The notes beneath the pieces were generated by a model. It searched no databases and had not been told where the DNA came from. It saw only the letters and a list, made by a program, of their open reading frames with translations. A DNA stretch of 64,000 bases, taken from assembly GCA_965275915.1 (NCBI GenBank), contig CBDHYI010000006.1:882087-946086 (forward strand). The letters run 5' to 3'. A program made the translations under genes and the position numbers. Each line of letters begins with the position of its first letter. The stretch's first letter is position 1. This DNA is from JBDWFY01 sp965275915 (lineage in GTDB: Bacteria > Pseudomonadota > Alphaproteobacteria > Rhizobiales > Stappiaceae). This document shows, one piece after another, positions 18,832 to 26,256 of this stretch.

Positions 18832-19499
18832 AATCAGACACCCCTCCTTTCAGTGCGACTTATCATGCTCCGGTAAGAAGTCGCATTAGTGCTGATTATT
18901 GTCGCTAGGTCAACCGCAAGAATTCGGCTTATTTTTGTCCGTTATTTCAATCTTGTTTCAAGTTCTTCAAACAGTTCAATGCGCTTGGCGAGAAAAACAC
19001 ACATCCGTTGTTTTCCAAGACTCCGATTGAAGCGGTCGCCCGGACGTGCGAAAACCGGAGCCGCGGCGATCACATCGATCCAATTAAACTCAAGTGTCGG
19101 ACGGGCAGTCTTTAATATTCGATCACGGCCCGAATTGCGGTCTTTTCAAGCAATCAACAAAGCGATAATTTAGTTAAAATTAAAATAAAAAACACACGAA
19201 CGAAAATTACTCTCTGTATTATTGTTAAACATAGTTCAATATTATAATTTTAGCATATTATAAACTTCAATTTAACGCAATTTTAACATATTTAAAACGA
19301 TATTTGCCGAATTATTATTTTAATTATTGATATTATTTACTTTTTTTAACTCATGTGACGCGCCGCGGTAACCATACACAACAAAGTACTACTTTCTCCA
19401 TATTTGCGTCCTTATTCAACCATTATCGCAATGATATCAATGTGTTGCGAGGAGGTTCCCTTGTGGCCATGCGGGGCTGCGGCAAAAGGGGCTTCTAAT
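18832..19499. other. Very AT-rich intergenic region
   Basis: About 670 bp. The stretch at roughly 19150-19360 is strikingly AT-rich compared with the genome, full of TTAAA, TATTAT and TTTTAA steps. It is the likely promoter of the Asp-rich gene and a plausible binding region for a xenogeneic silencer such as MucR/Ros. The frame at 18889-19173 is not convincing. Confidence 0.55.
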
Positions 19500-19907
19500 A
19501 TGGTCAAAAAGATTACAACAATACTATTCGCAGCGTTGTTCTGCGGCTTCTTTGGAATTTCGATTGCTGCCGCAGAGCAGAATCCCAGTCCTGCGATAGA
19601 CGGTGATACGGGCGAGGAGTACCCCGGTAATGATAACACCGGGGGGTCTGACGGCGACGGCGACAATGGTGACGGCGACAACGGCGATGGCGACAACGGC
19701 GATGGCGACAACGGCGACGGCGACAATGGCGATGGCGACAACGGCGATGGCGACAACGGCGACACAGGCTCCACGACATCAGCTGCGAGCACGTTTGGTT
19801 CGTCCAACTCAGCCAACCAGGAAGAAAGCTGCCGTAATTCGCTTGCAGGCGTTTTCTCAAAAACGCGTCGGTCCCGAGCATGCAGCGGCCCGTTCTTTCG
19901 CAACTAA
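19500..19907 (+). CDS. Small secreted Asp/Gly/Asn-repeat protein
   Basis: A 135-residue exported protein. The ATG at 19500 (site AAAGGGG) starts a signal peptide, KKITTILFAALFCGFFGISI, cut after AAA; a TTG at 19461 with a GAGGAGG site is an alternative start. The mature part contains seven copies of a GDGDN pentapeptide, a highly acidic low-complexity stretch, then a Ser/Asn-rich segment and a basic tail with two cysteines (EESCRNS, SRACSG). Asp-Gly-Asp runs can bind calcium, but no fold is recognised. The gene is isolated, closed by a terminator at 19941 and preceded by a very AT-rich region. Function unknown. Confidence 0.7.
   Translation: MVKKITTILFAALFCGFFGISIAAAEQNPSPAIDGDTGEEYPGNDNTGGSDGDGDNGDGDNGDGDNGDGDNGDGDNGDGDNGDGDNGDTGSTTSAASTFGSSNSANQEESCRNSLAGVFSKTRRSRACSGPFFRN
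19650..19763 (+). repeat. 15-bp tandem repeat encoding GDGDN
   Basis: About seven and a half copies of a GGCGACAACGGCGAT-like unit that differ only at third positions. The array is in frame, so copy-number change would alter protein length without breaking the gene. Confidence 0.9.
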
Positions 19908-19940
19908 AGCCCCTGTCTAAAGCTCACCGACCCAAACATG

Positions 19941-19978
19941 AGCCCGCCATCGGCTTTACCGAGCCGATGGCGGGCTTT
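19941..19978 (+). terminator. Terminator hairpin between convergent genes
   Basis: Perfect 15-bp arms AGCCCGCCATCGGCT and AGCCGATGGCGGGCT with a 6-base loop, followed by TTTG. The T-tract is short, but the stem is strong. It lies between the Asp-rich gene and the oppositely oriented solute-binding protein gene. Confidence 0.75.
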
Positions 19979-20042
19979 GCATGTCACGGCGGGAAACCGG
20001 ATGTTTTCCGAGAAGCTCCGCGTCCTTTCCTATCCGGTGTTT

Positions 20043-21632
20043 TCAGTTGACGGTGATCCAGCGCAGAATCAGGAAATTGTCGGCCCGCTGAGTCAGATCA
20101 ATATTGTCCTTTGCGCCCCAGATCAGCGGCTGAACATAGAGCGGAATATAAGCCACTTCATCCTGCATGATCTGGTGAACCTCATCCAGCATGGCCTGCC
20201 GTTTCTCGTCGTCGATTTCCCGCTGGATCTGCGGAAGAAGCTCGTCGACCCGGGCATTTGAATAACCTCCGAAATTCCAGCTTCCGAGCTTCTTCTCGTT
20301 ATTGGGGGTTGCCAGCAGGAAGCGGATCGGATGCTCCGCATCAAAGGTCCCGGGTGACCAGCCAAGCAGATACATGTCGAAATTACCGGCCTTGAGTTCC
20401 GGCCAGTAGTTTCTGACGGGCATTGTCTGCAGTTCCGCTTTCAATCCGGACCGCGCGAACATCGTGGTGATTGCCTTGCAAATGGCTTCGTCGTTGATGT
20501 AGCGGTCGTTCGGACAAACGAACTTGAACGCAAATCCATCGGGATAACCGGCTTCGGCGAGAGCTGCCGCAACAGCATTCTGATCCCCGGGCCGGCGCTT
20601 GACCAACGCCGGCGTTGCACCGCGCATTTTGTCGCTGACAAGCAGTCCGGCGGGCTCTGCATTGCCGCGCATGATCTTGTCGACCAGCAATTCGACATTG
20701 ACCGCGTCATAAAGAGCCTTCCGGACCGTCGGGTTCTTAAACGGATTGTCGGTTGCCGTCCCCTTGGCACCTTTCAATGCGTCGGCGTTGTGGGGAAAGC
20801 CGAGCATAATGACCCGGGCCTCAATATCTTCAAGAACCTTGATCCCTTGTGTTTCCTTCAGGCGCGGAGCGTCCTGAAGCGGAACCGGATTGATCAGATC
20901 CACTTCACCGGACAAAAGAGCCGCAAGAGCCGTCGTCTGATTGGCAATCGGTGTGAAAACGGCCTCCGTAATATTATGCTCGGCCGTGCCCCACCAGTTT
21001 TCGTTTGGCACAAGCGTCGTTTTGACGCCCGGCTCCCGAACGTTCAATTTGAAGGCACCCGTGCCGTTTGCGTTCAGCGTCGCGTAAGTTTCCGTCTCCG
21101 TAGCGATTTCCGCCGCACCGTTCGTTTCCGTCCAGTCACGATCCATGATCATAAAGTTTGCGATGGAATCGGGGAAAATGGGGTTCGGGTCCTTTGTCAG
21201 GAAGTCAATTGTGTAATCGTCGACCACTTTAACTTCACTGACCGGAGAGAACCAGCTCTTGACGTCGGACTTGTCCGAACTGGCGCGCTCGTAGGAGAAA
21301 AGGACGTCATCCGCGTCAAACGGGGTGCCATCATGAAATGTCACATCTTTTCTGAGGTGAAACCGCCATCCGTCCTCGCCCAGCGGTTCCCAGGAAACGG
21401 CAAGCGCCCCCTCCAGCTTCATGTCCTTGTCGCGGCGCACAAGGCCTTCATAGATGTTGTTCAAAAACCCCAGGACCGGAGACGAACTCACCGCATGCGG
21501 GTCCATCGTCTGAGGGTCGGTTGTGGAGGCCCATCGGAAAGTTTTGGCTTCGGCTGCCCCCTGCGCCAGCCCCAAGGCAACCAGCGCCGCTGCAACAGTG
21601 ATACCTTTGAAGATCGAGCTGTTCTTGTACAT
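20043..21632 (-). CDS. ABC transporter substrate-binding protein, peptide/nickel family (SBP_bac_5)
   Basis: A 529-residue periplasmic binding protein. The ATG at 21632 follows AAGAGGGGA and begins a signal peptide, ITVAAALVALGLAQGAAEA. Family marks are RWASTTDPQTMDPHAVSSS, IYEGLVRRDKDMKLEGALA, FHLRKDVTFHDGTPFDADDV and FMIMDRDWTE. The usual ligands are oligopeptides, opines, glutathione or nickel; which one cannot be read here. No permease or ATPase gene is adjacent, so it is an orphan that must use a transporter encoded elsewhere. Confidence 0.92.
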   Translation of the reverse strand: MYKNSSIFKGITVAAALVALGLAQGAAEAKTFRWASTTDPQTMDPHAVSSSPVLGFLNNIYEGLVRRDKDMKLEGALAVSWEPLGEDGWRFHLRKDVTFHDGTPFDADDVLFSYERASSDKSDVKSWFSPVSEVKVVDDYTIDFLTKDPNPIFPDSIANFMIMDRDWTETNGAAEIATETETYATLNANGTGAFKLNVREPGVKTTLVPNENWWGTAEHNITEAVFTPIANQTTALAALLSGEVDLINPVPLQDAPRLKETQGIKVLEDIEARVIMLGFPHNADALKGAKGTATDNPFKNPTVRKALYDAVNVELLVDKIMRGNAEPAGLLVSDKMRGATPALVKRRPGDQNAVAAALAEAGYPDGFAFKFVCPNDRYINDEAICKAITTMFARSGLKAELQTMPVRNYWPELKAGNFDMYLLGWSPGTFDAEHPIRFLLATPNNEKKLGSWNFGGYSNARVDELLPQIQREIDDEKRQAMLDEVHQIMQDEVAYIPLYVQPLIWGAKDNIDLTQRADNFLILRWITVN

Positions 21633-21852
21633 TATGTCCCCTCTTACTCTGTGCGAGAGCCCGATGATCGCAATCGGATATGGATATTGCGGCATCGGGT
21701 TGTCGTGAAGTCACAACGCTACAAGAAATTCGAACAGGAACAAGTCTCATTTTGCGCCCCAATCCCGGGGCGGCTCGGCGCCTCGTCGAAAGTCTTCAGA
21801 ACATACGAAACGAGAAAAGTCTAACGGCTCCAGAGAAAGGAGCCAAAGTTCA

Positions 21853-23214
21853 TCACACGTAAGCGATGTCCCGCTGATTTTTCATTTCATACATGCGACT
21901 GTCGGCCGTAGACAGAAGTTCGTCAATGGTTCCGGCATCGCCTGGAAAACGCGCACAACCGAAGCTACTGCCCACGGAAATGGACTCGCCGTCGATTTCG
22001 AATTTTTGCGAAACACTATTGCTGAGCTCATGCCCGAGTCTGGAAAGATACTCGTCGGTGAAATTCCCATTGATGACAACAACAAACTCATCGCCGCCGA
22101 TACGGGCCACCATGCTGCCGCCGGGCACGTTCTCCTTCAGCCGATCGCCAATTGCGCCTAAAAGCGCATCACCGGTCTGATGGCCGTAGCGATCGTTGAT
22201 CGGCTTAAATCCGTTCAAGTCGACAAACAACACGGCAAAGGCGACACCGTTTTTTTTCGCATCGAAGGCCAGCTTTTCCAGCCGACGCATCAGCCGCCTC
22301 CTGTTGGGCAGTCCAGTCATATGATCATGTTCGGAAACATACCGTGTGTGGAAATACATCTCTAAAAGGAAGAACGACAACACCGCGATCGCGAGCGCAA
22401 AACCGTATCCAGCGAACCGTACCGTCAGAATTTCAGGCAGGTTCTTTCCCCATCCACCGACTGGAACTGCGGCAATCTCCCACGCGCCGGAGGGAAAGCT
22501 AATCGGCATTCTGACAGAATTTTCGGTAAAAACCGTTTGATCACCAATAATCGGAACGGACGCTCCCAGGGCACTGCTCTGGCGGCGCACCGCCATCAGA
22601 AGTCCGTTTTCTTCAGTGGAAAAGCGTGCCGCGGAAAAAAGACTTTCCCGTGCAATCGACATGGATACGAAGCCCCAGAATTCCTTGCCGCTTTCTGATC
22701 CGCTGTCCAAAACGAGTATCGGGGTCCGCAACAAAAACCCGGTCTTGCCGGAAACAAAATCCATCGGTCCGAAGAGGACTTTTTCACCTTTTTTCAGCTG
22801 TTGGAGCTGAGGTTGCCAGTCCGGGTACCTGCTGAGATCGACATTCATCAGAACCTGAAACCGATCATAGGGATGAATGAACCTGAACTGCGTGCCCCTC
22901 ACGACGCCGATGGTTTCGATAAACGGATGGCTGCTGACCATTTCCCTGGTGATGGTCTCAAACTGTGTGCGGCTCATTTCAGGATTGAGGACGATGCTCG
23001 ATACCAGGCCCTTGGACAGAAAAAATGTTGCATTGACTTCGGATTCCAGCCGGGACCGAATTGAAGAAAGACGTGAATAGACGGACGCAAGCTGCTGGTC
23101 CCGAGCATTTTTTTCCAATACATGAACAACGAACTCAACCGCGCTGAAGCTGCCGAAACAAATCGCAGCAGCGATGGCGAACAGTGCCACCCGGCGTTTG
23201 ATAGAATGCGTCAA
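21853..23214 (-). CDS. Membrane diguanylate cyclase with CHASE sensor and GGDEF domain
   Basis: A 453-residue sensor enzyme that makes c-di-GMP. It has a first membrane span at residues 10-30 and a periplasmic CHASE-type sensor at about 60-230 (FFLSKGLVSSIVLNPEMS, FIETIGVVRGTQFRFIHP). A second span lies near 265-290 (FAGYGFALAIAVLSFFLLEM), followed by a GGDEF domain to the end (HDHMTGLPNRRRLMRRLE, FVDLNGFKPINDRYGHQTGD). The active loop RIGGDEFVV is intact. The product-inhibition RxxD site is absent (PGGS in its place). No EAL domain is present. It stands alone; ligand unknown. Confidence 0.92.
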   Translation of the reverse strand: MTHSIKRRVALFAIAAAICFGSFSAVEFVVHVLEKNARDQQLASVYSRLSSIRSRLESEVNATFFLSKGLVSSIVLNPEMSRTQFETITREMVSSHPFIETIGVVRGTQFRFIHPYDRFQVLMNVDLSRYPDWQPQLQQLKKGEKVLFGPMDFVSGKTGFLLRTPILVLDSGSESGKEFWGFVSMSIARESLFSAARFSTEENGLLMAVRRQSSALGASVPIIGDQTVFTENSVRMPISFPSGAWEIAAVPVGGWGKNLPEILTVRFAGYGFALAIAVLSFFLLEMYFHTRYVSEHDHMTGLPNRRRLMRRLEKLAFDAKKNGVAFAVLFVDLNGFKPINDRYGHQTGDALLGAIGDRLKENVPGGSMVARIGGDEFVVVINGNFTDEYLSRLGHELSNSVSQKFEIDGESISVGSSFGCARFPGDAGTIDELLSTADSRMYEMKNQRDIAYV

Positions 23215-23314
23215 CCCAATTCTCCCCCCAGGTTGAGCAACCCTACAAGGAAAAGCCGTCCATTTCGTTAATGGCGCGCGGCGGGTAAGAACCGGCGTGT
23301 GGACTCATAAAGCG

Positions 23315-24232
23315 TCATGCTTGGTTTTCGCCATGATGCGCATGCCAGTGCCGTGCGATATCAATGCGTCGAGGCACCCACACCTTTTCAAACCCCGAAA
23401 TGTAATCCAGGAACCGCGCCAAAGCCGCAGCCCGTCCGGGACGACCGACGAGACGGCAATGCAATCCCACCGACATCATTTTCGGCGCCCCCGCCGCCCC
23501 TTCGGCGTAAAGACAATCGAAACTGTCCTTGAGATACGTATAGAATTGATCGCCGGCATTGAACCCCTGCGCGGTTGCAAAGCGCATGTCGTTTGCATCC
23601 AGCGTGTAGGGAATAATCAATTGCTTTGACTGGTTGTGTTCGAACCAGTACGGCAGGTCGTCCGCGTAAGAATCTGAATCGTAGAGAAATCCGCCCTCTT
23701 CAATAACAAGCCGCCGGGTATTTTCAGAGCATCGCCCCAGATACCAACCCAATGGGCGAGATCCGACCACCTCGGTGTGAAGGCGGATAGCCTCGTCAAG
23801 ATGTCGCCGCTCCTCCTCCACCGGAATGTCCCTGTAGTCGATCCATCTCAGCCCATGGGAAGCGATCTCCCAATCGGCTTCTTTCATGGCGGCAACGGCC
23901 TCCGGATTTCGAGCCAGCGCCATGGCCACGCCGTAAACAGTGACCGGCAGATTTCGTTCGGTAAACATGCGCCATAACCGCCAGAAGCCCGCCCGCGATC
24001 CGTATTCGTAGATCGATTCCATATTCATGTGCCTTTGATTTGGCCATGAAACCGCGCCGACTATTTCCGAAAGGAACGCCTCCGAGCCTGCGTCGCCGTG
24101 AAGGATGCAGTTTTCTCCGCCTTCTTCATAATTGAGCACGAACTGGACCGCGATGTGGGCGCCATCGGGCCACCTTGGATCCGGAATGCGACGTCCATAC
24201 CCGATCATGTCGCGAGGATAATTGTCAGTCAT
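23315..24232 (-). CDS. puuE: Allantoinase PuuE (polysaccharide-deacetylase fold)
   Basis: A 305-residue cytosolic enzyme of the NodB/polysaccharide deacetylase fold that opens the hydantoin ring of allantoin in purine breakdown. It is recognised by DMIGYGRRIPDPRWPDGAHI, FVLNYEEGGENCILHGDAGS, EYGSRAGFWRLWRMF and GWYLGRCSENTRRL, all typical of the metal-independent PuuE class. The ATG at 24232 is chosen because it begins the conserved MTDNYPRDMIGYG start; the longer frame to 24373 runs upstream with no support. No other ureide-pathway gene is in the window. Confidence 0.9.
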   Translation of the reverse strand: MTDNYPRDMIGYGRRIPDPRWPDGAHIAVQFVLNYEEGGENCILHGDAGSEAFLSEIVGAVSWPNQRHMNMESIYEYGSRAGFWRLWRMFTERNLPVTVYGVAMALARNPEAVAAMKEADWEIASHGLRWIDYRDIPVEEERRHLDEAIRLHTEVVGSRPLGWYLGRCSENTRRLVIEEGGFLYDSDSYADDLPYWFEHNQSKQLIIPYTLDANDMRFATAQGFNAGDQFYTYLKDSFDCLYAEGAAGAPKMMSVGLHCRLVGRPGRAAALARFLDYISGFEKVWVPRRIDIARHWHAHHGENQA

Positions 24233-24383
24233 AGCGGATTTCCGTAGTGAGCAAACACAGCAAAGCAAACCCATCGCGATCGGATTGGCAAGGAAAAACT
24301 GAGGCTTACGGCCGAAGACGTTTCCAGGAACGCAAAGGCACCAACTCACCGGCCGCCCTGTTGTCTTACGCAAACCAGATCAT

Positions 24384-24460
24384 CGGACATATGCCGCCGC
24401 GTGATATGAATTTTCGACATATGCACACTTGCCATATATCGGATCAACATATATATGTCG
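24384..24460. promoter_or_regulatory. Clustered CGACATAT half-sites, likely PadR operator
   Basis: CGGACATATG at 24384, CGACATATG at 24415 and the inverted ATATGTCG at 24453-24460 lie in front of the padR gene, and ACATATATATGT at 24447-24458 is a perfect 12-bp palindrome. PadR dimers commonly bind such AT-centred palindromes in front of their own operon. The assignment is inference from position. Confidence 0.5.
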
Positions 24461-24553
24461 TGACTATAACGGGCAAGAAGGTACAGAGCAGTGTTTGGTG
24501 ACCCGCCGGGTGGACGGGTTCGTATGAACAGTGAAACAAACTGGATCCAGCAG

Positions 24554-25123
24554 ATGAACATTAGAACCGTGTGCCTGGCAATTCTGTATTGCGGTGACGC
24601 GACAGGTTATGAAATCAAGAAGTTGTCCGTAGAGGGCAAGTACAGCTATTTCGTCGATGCCAGCTTCGGATCGATTTATCCCGGCCTTGCGAAACTTCAG
24701 GCGGACGGCATGGTGACCGTGCGCGAGGAAACGCAGCCGGGGAAACCATCCCGCAAGATTTATTCCATTACCGACAAAGGGCGTGAAGCGCTGGTCGAAT
24801 CTCTCGGTGAAACGCCTCAACCTGATGTTTTCAAATCTGAATTTCTGCTGGTGGCGCAATTTTCAAAGCTTGTCGGACCGGAAAAAATCCGAAACGCCAT
24901 CGACATGCGACTGGCACACCTTCGCGAGGAACGCGATCATCTGGAGAAGATGGCACAGGACGGCGGCAAGGCATCGAACTGGACCTGCCGGTATGGCCTG
25001 CACTGCATAAGCACAAGTATCGAATATCTCGAACAGAACCGTGGCGAGCTGGAAAAAGAGGCCGGAGAAGCCTGGGGATCAGAGCCTGAACACAAACAAA
25101 CCGAAGTTGTAATCGCAAAATAG
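24554..25123 (+). CDS. PadR-family transcriptional regulator of the efflux operon
   Basis: A winged-helix repressor of about 189 residues from the ATG at 24554 (an ATG at 24524 or 24491 would extend it). The PadR domain is MNIRTVCLAILYCGDATGYE, IKKLSVEGKYSYFVDASFGS, IYPGLAKLQADGMV and GKPSRKIYSITDKGREAL. A helical vinculin-like C-terminal dimer domain follows (RLAHLREERDHLEKMA, STSIEYLEQNRGELEKEAG). It ends 32 bp before the fusion-protein gene and shares its strand, so it probably represses a padR-MFP-RND operon and is released by a drug-like ligand. Sites upstream fit autoregulation. Confidence 0.88.
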   Translation: MNIRTVCLAILYCGDATGYEIKKLSVEGKYSYFVDASFGSIYPGLAKLQADGMVTVREETQPGKPSRKIYSITDKGREALVESLGETPQPDVFKSEFLLVAQFSKLVGPEKIRNAIDMRLAHLREERDHLEKMAQDGGKASNWTCRYGLHCISTSIEYLEQNRGELEKEAGEAWGSEPEHKQTEVVIAK

Positions 25124-25155
25124 CGAGATCACGTTGTAAGTGGAGCCTCATCGGC

Positions 25156-26256
25156 ATGAAGATCAGATTTTCCTATTTCCTGGCCCTGGGCCTGTGTGCG
25201 GGGATCGGATGGTGGATGTACAGCGGCACTGTTGTCATCGGCGGACAGGCGGACGCCGCCAACGCGACACCTCCCCCCGCCGAACGACAGGACGAAGCCG
25301 GCGAGGAACTTTTCCGCGTCCAGGTCGCCAAAGTTTCCGCCCAGCCGCGCCAGGCCGTTCTTGAAATCCGCGGCAGAACCGAAGAATGGGCCCGTGTGGT
25401 GGTCAAGGCAGAGACGAGCGCCCGTTTGGTTGAACGTCCCGCCGTTGAGGGGGCTTTCACAAAACCCGGTGATACACTCTGCGTCCTCGATCAGGGCGTA
25501 AGACAGGCACGTGTTCTTGAGGCAAAAGCACTTCTGGCCCAGGCCGAACTGGACTTTTCCGCCGCGACCAAATTGAAGACCAAAGGCTTTACTGCCGATA
25601 ACCGGGTTGCCGCCCTGAAAGCCAGCCGCGATGCCGCTCAGGCGCGCCTGGACGAGGCGGAACAGGAGCTTGACCGCACGATTATCAGATCGCAGGTCGA
25701 AGGCATGATTGAATCCCCCATGGCTGAAGTCGGGGCGTTGCTGGATGTCGGCGATACCTGCGCCACCATTGTCGATGCCGATCCCATGCTCGCGATCGGA
25801 CAGGTGTCCGAGCGGAACATCGGCGATGTCAAGCTCGGCATGCCGGCCAAAGCACGGCTCATCACCGGGGAAATCGTCGACGGCAAGGTGCGCTATATTT
25901 CTCCCTCGGCGGACCCTGACACGCGGACATTCCGCCTTGAACTGGAACTGCCAAATTCCGACGGCAGGATCCGTGGCGGCGTAACGGCGCTGACCATGAT
26001 CCCCCTGCCCTCCAAACCGGCCCATAAAATCAACTCTTCGACTTTGACGCTGGACGATGATGGCCAGGTCGGAGTCCGGGTCGTTGACGACAATAATATT
26101 GTTTCTTTCATACCGATCAAAATATCGGGCGGTGACCGGGATGGTCTCTGGATTACCGGCCTGCCCGAGACAGCAGACGTGATCACTGTCGGGCATGAAT
26201 ATGTCATCGACGGTCAGAAAGTCGAACCTGTTTATGTGACTGCTGAGGCACAATAA
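25156..26256 (+). CDS. RND efflux membrane fusion (periplasmic adaptor) protein
   Basis: A 366-residue inner-membrane-anchored adaptor linking an RND pump to an outer-membrane channel. An N-terminal hydrophobic segment (YFLALGLCAGIGWWMYSG) is followed by a beta-barrel/lipoyl part (AETSARLVERPAVEGAFTKP, GDTLCVLDQG) and a short helical hairpin (AKALLAQAELDFSAATKLKT, AARASRD-type helix). The second lipoyl half is IIRSQVEGMIESPMAEVGAL, LDVGDTC, and the membrane-proximal domain follows. The hairpin is short compared with AcrA. It is immediately followed by the permease: its stop is at 26256 and the next ATG at 26257. No outer-membrane factor gene follows. Confidence 0.92.
   Translation: MKIRFSYFLALGLCAGIGWWMYSGTVVIGGQADAANATPPPAERQDEAGEELFRVQVAKVSAQPRQAVLEIRGRTEEWARVVVKAETSARLVERPAVEGAFTKPGDTLCVLDQGVRQARVLEAKALLAQAELDFSAATKLKTKGFTADNRVAALKASRDAAQARLDEAEQELDRTIIRSQVEGMIESPMAEVGALLDVGDTCATIVDADPMLAIGQVSERNIGDVKLGMPAKARLITGEIVDGKVRYISPSADPDTRTFRLELELPNSDGRIRGGVTALTMIPLPSKPAHKINSSTLTLDDDGQVGVRVVDDNNIVSFIPIKISGGDRDGLWITGLPETADVITVGHEYVIDGQKVEPVYVTAEAQ

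Noticed and set aside
19650..19763. Short tandem repeat that could be mistaken for a CRISPR-like array.
   Set aside because: The 15-bp units have no spacers and are in frame inside a signal-peptide protein, so the repeat is protein-coding.
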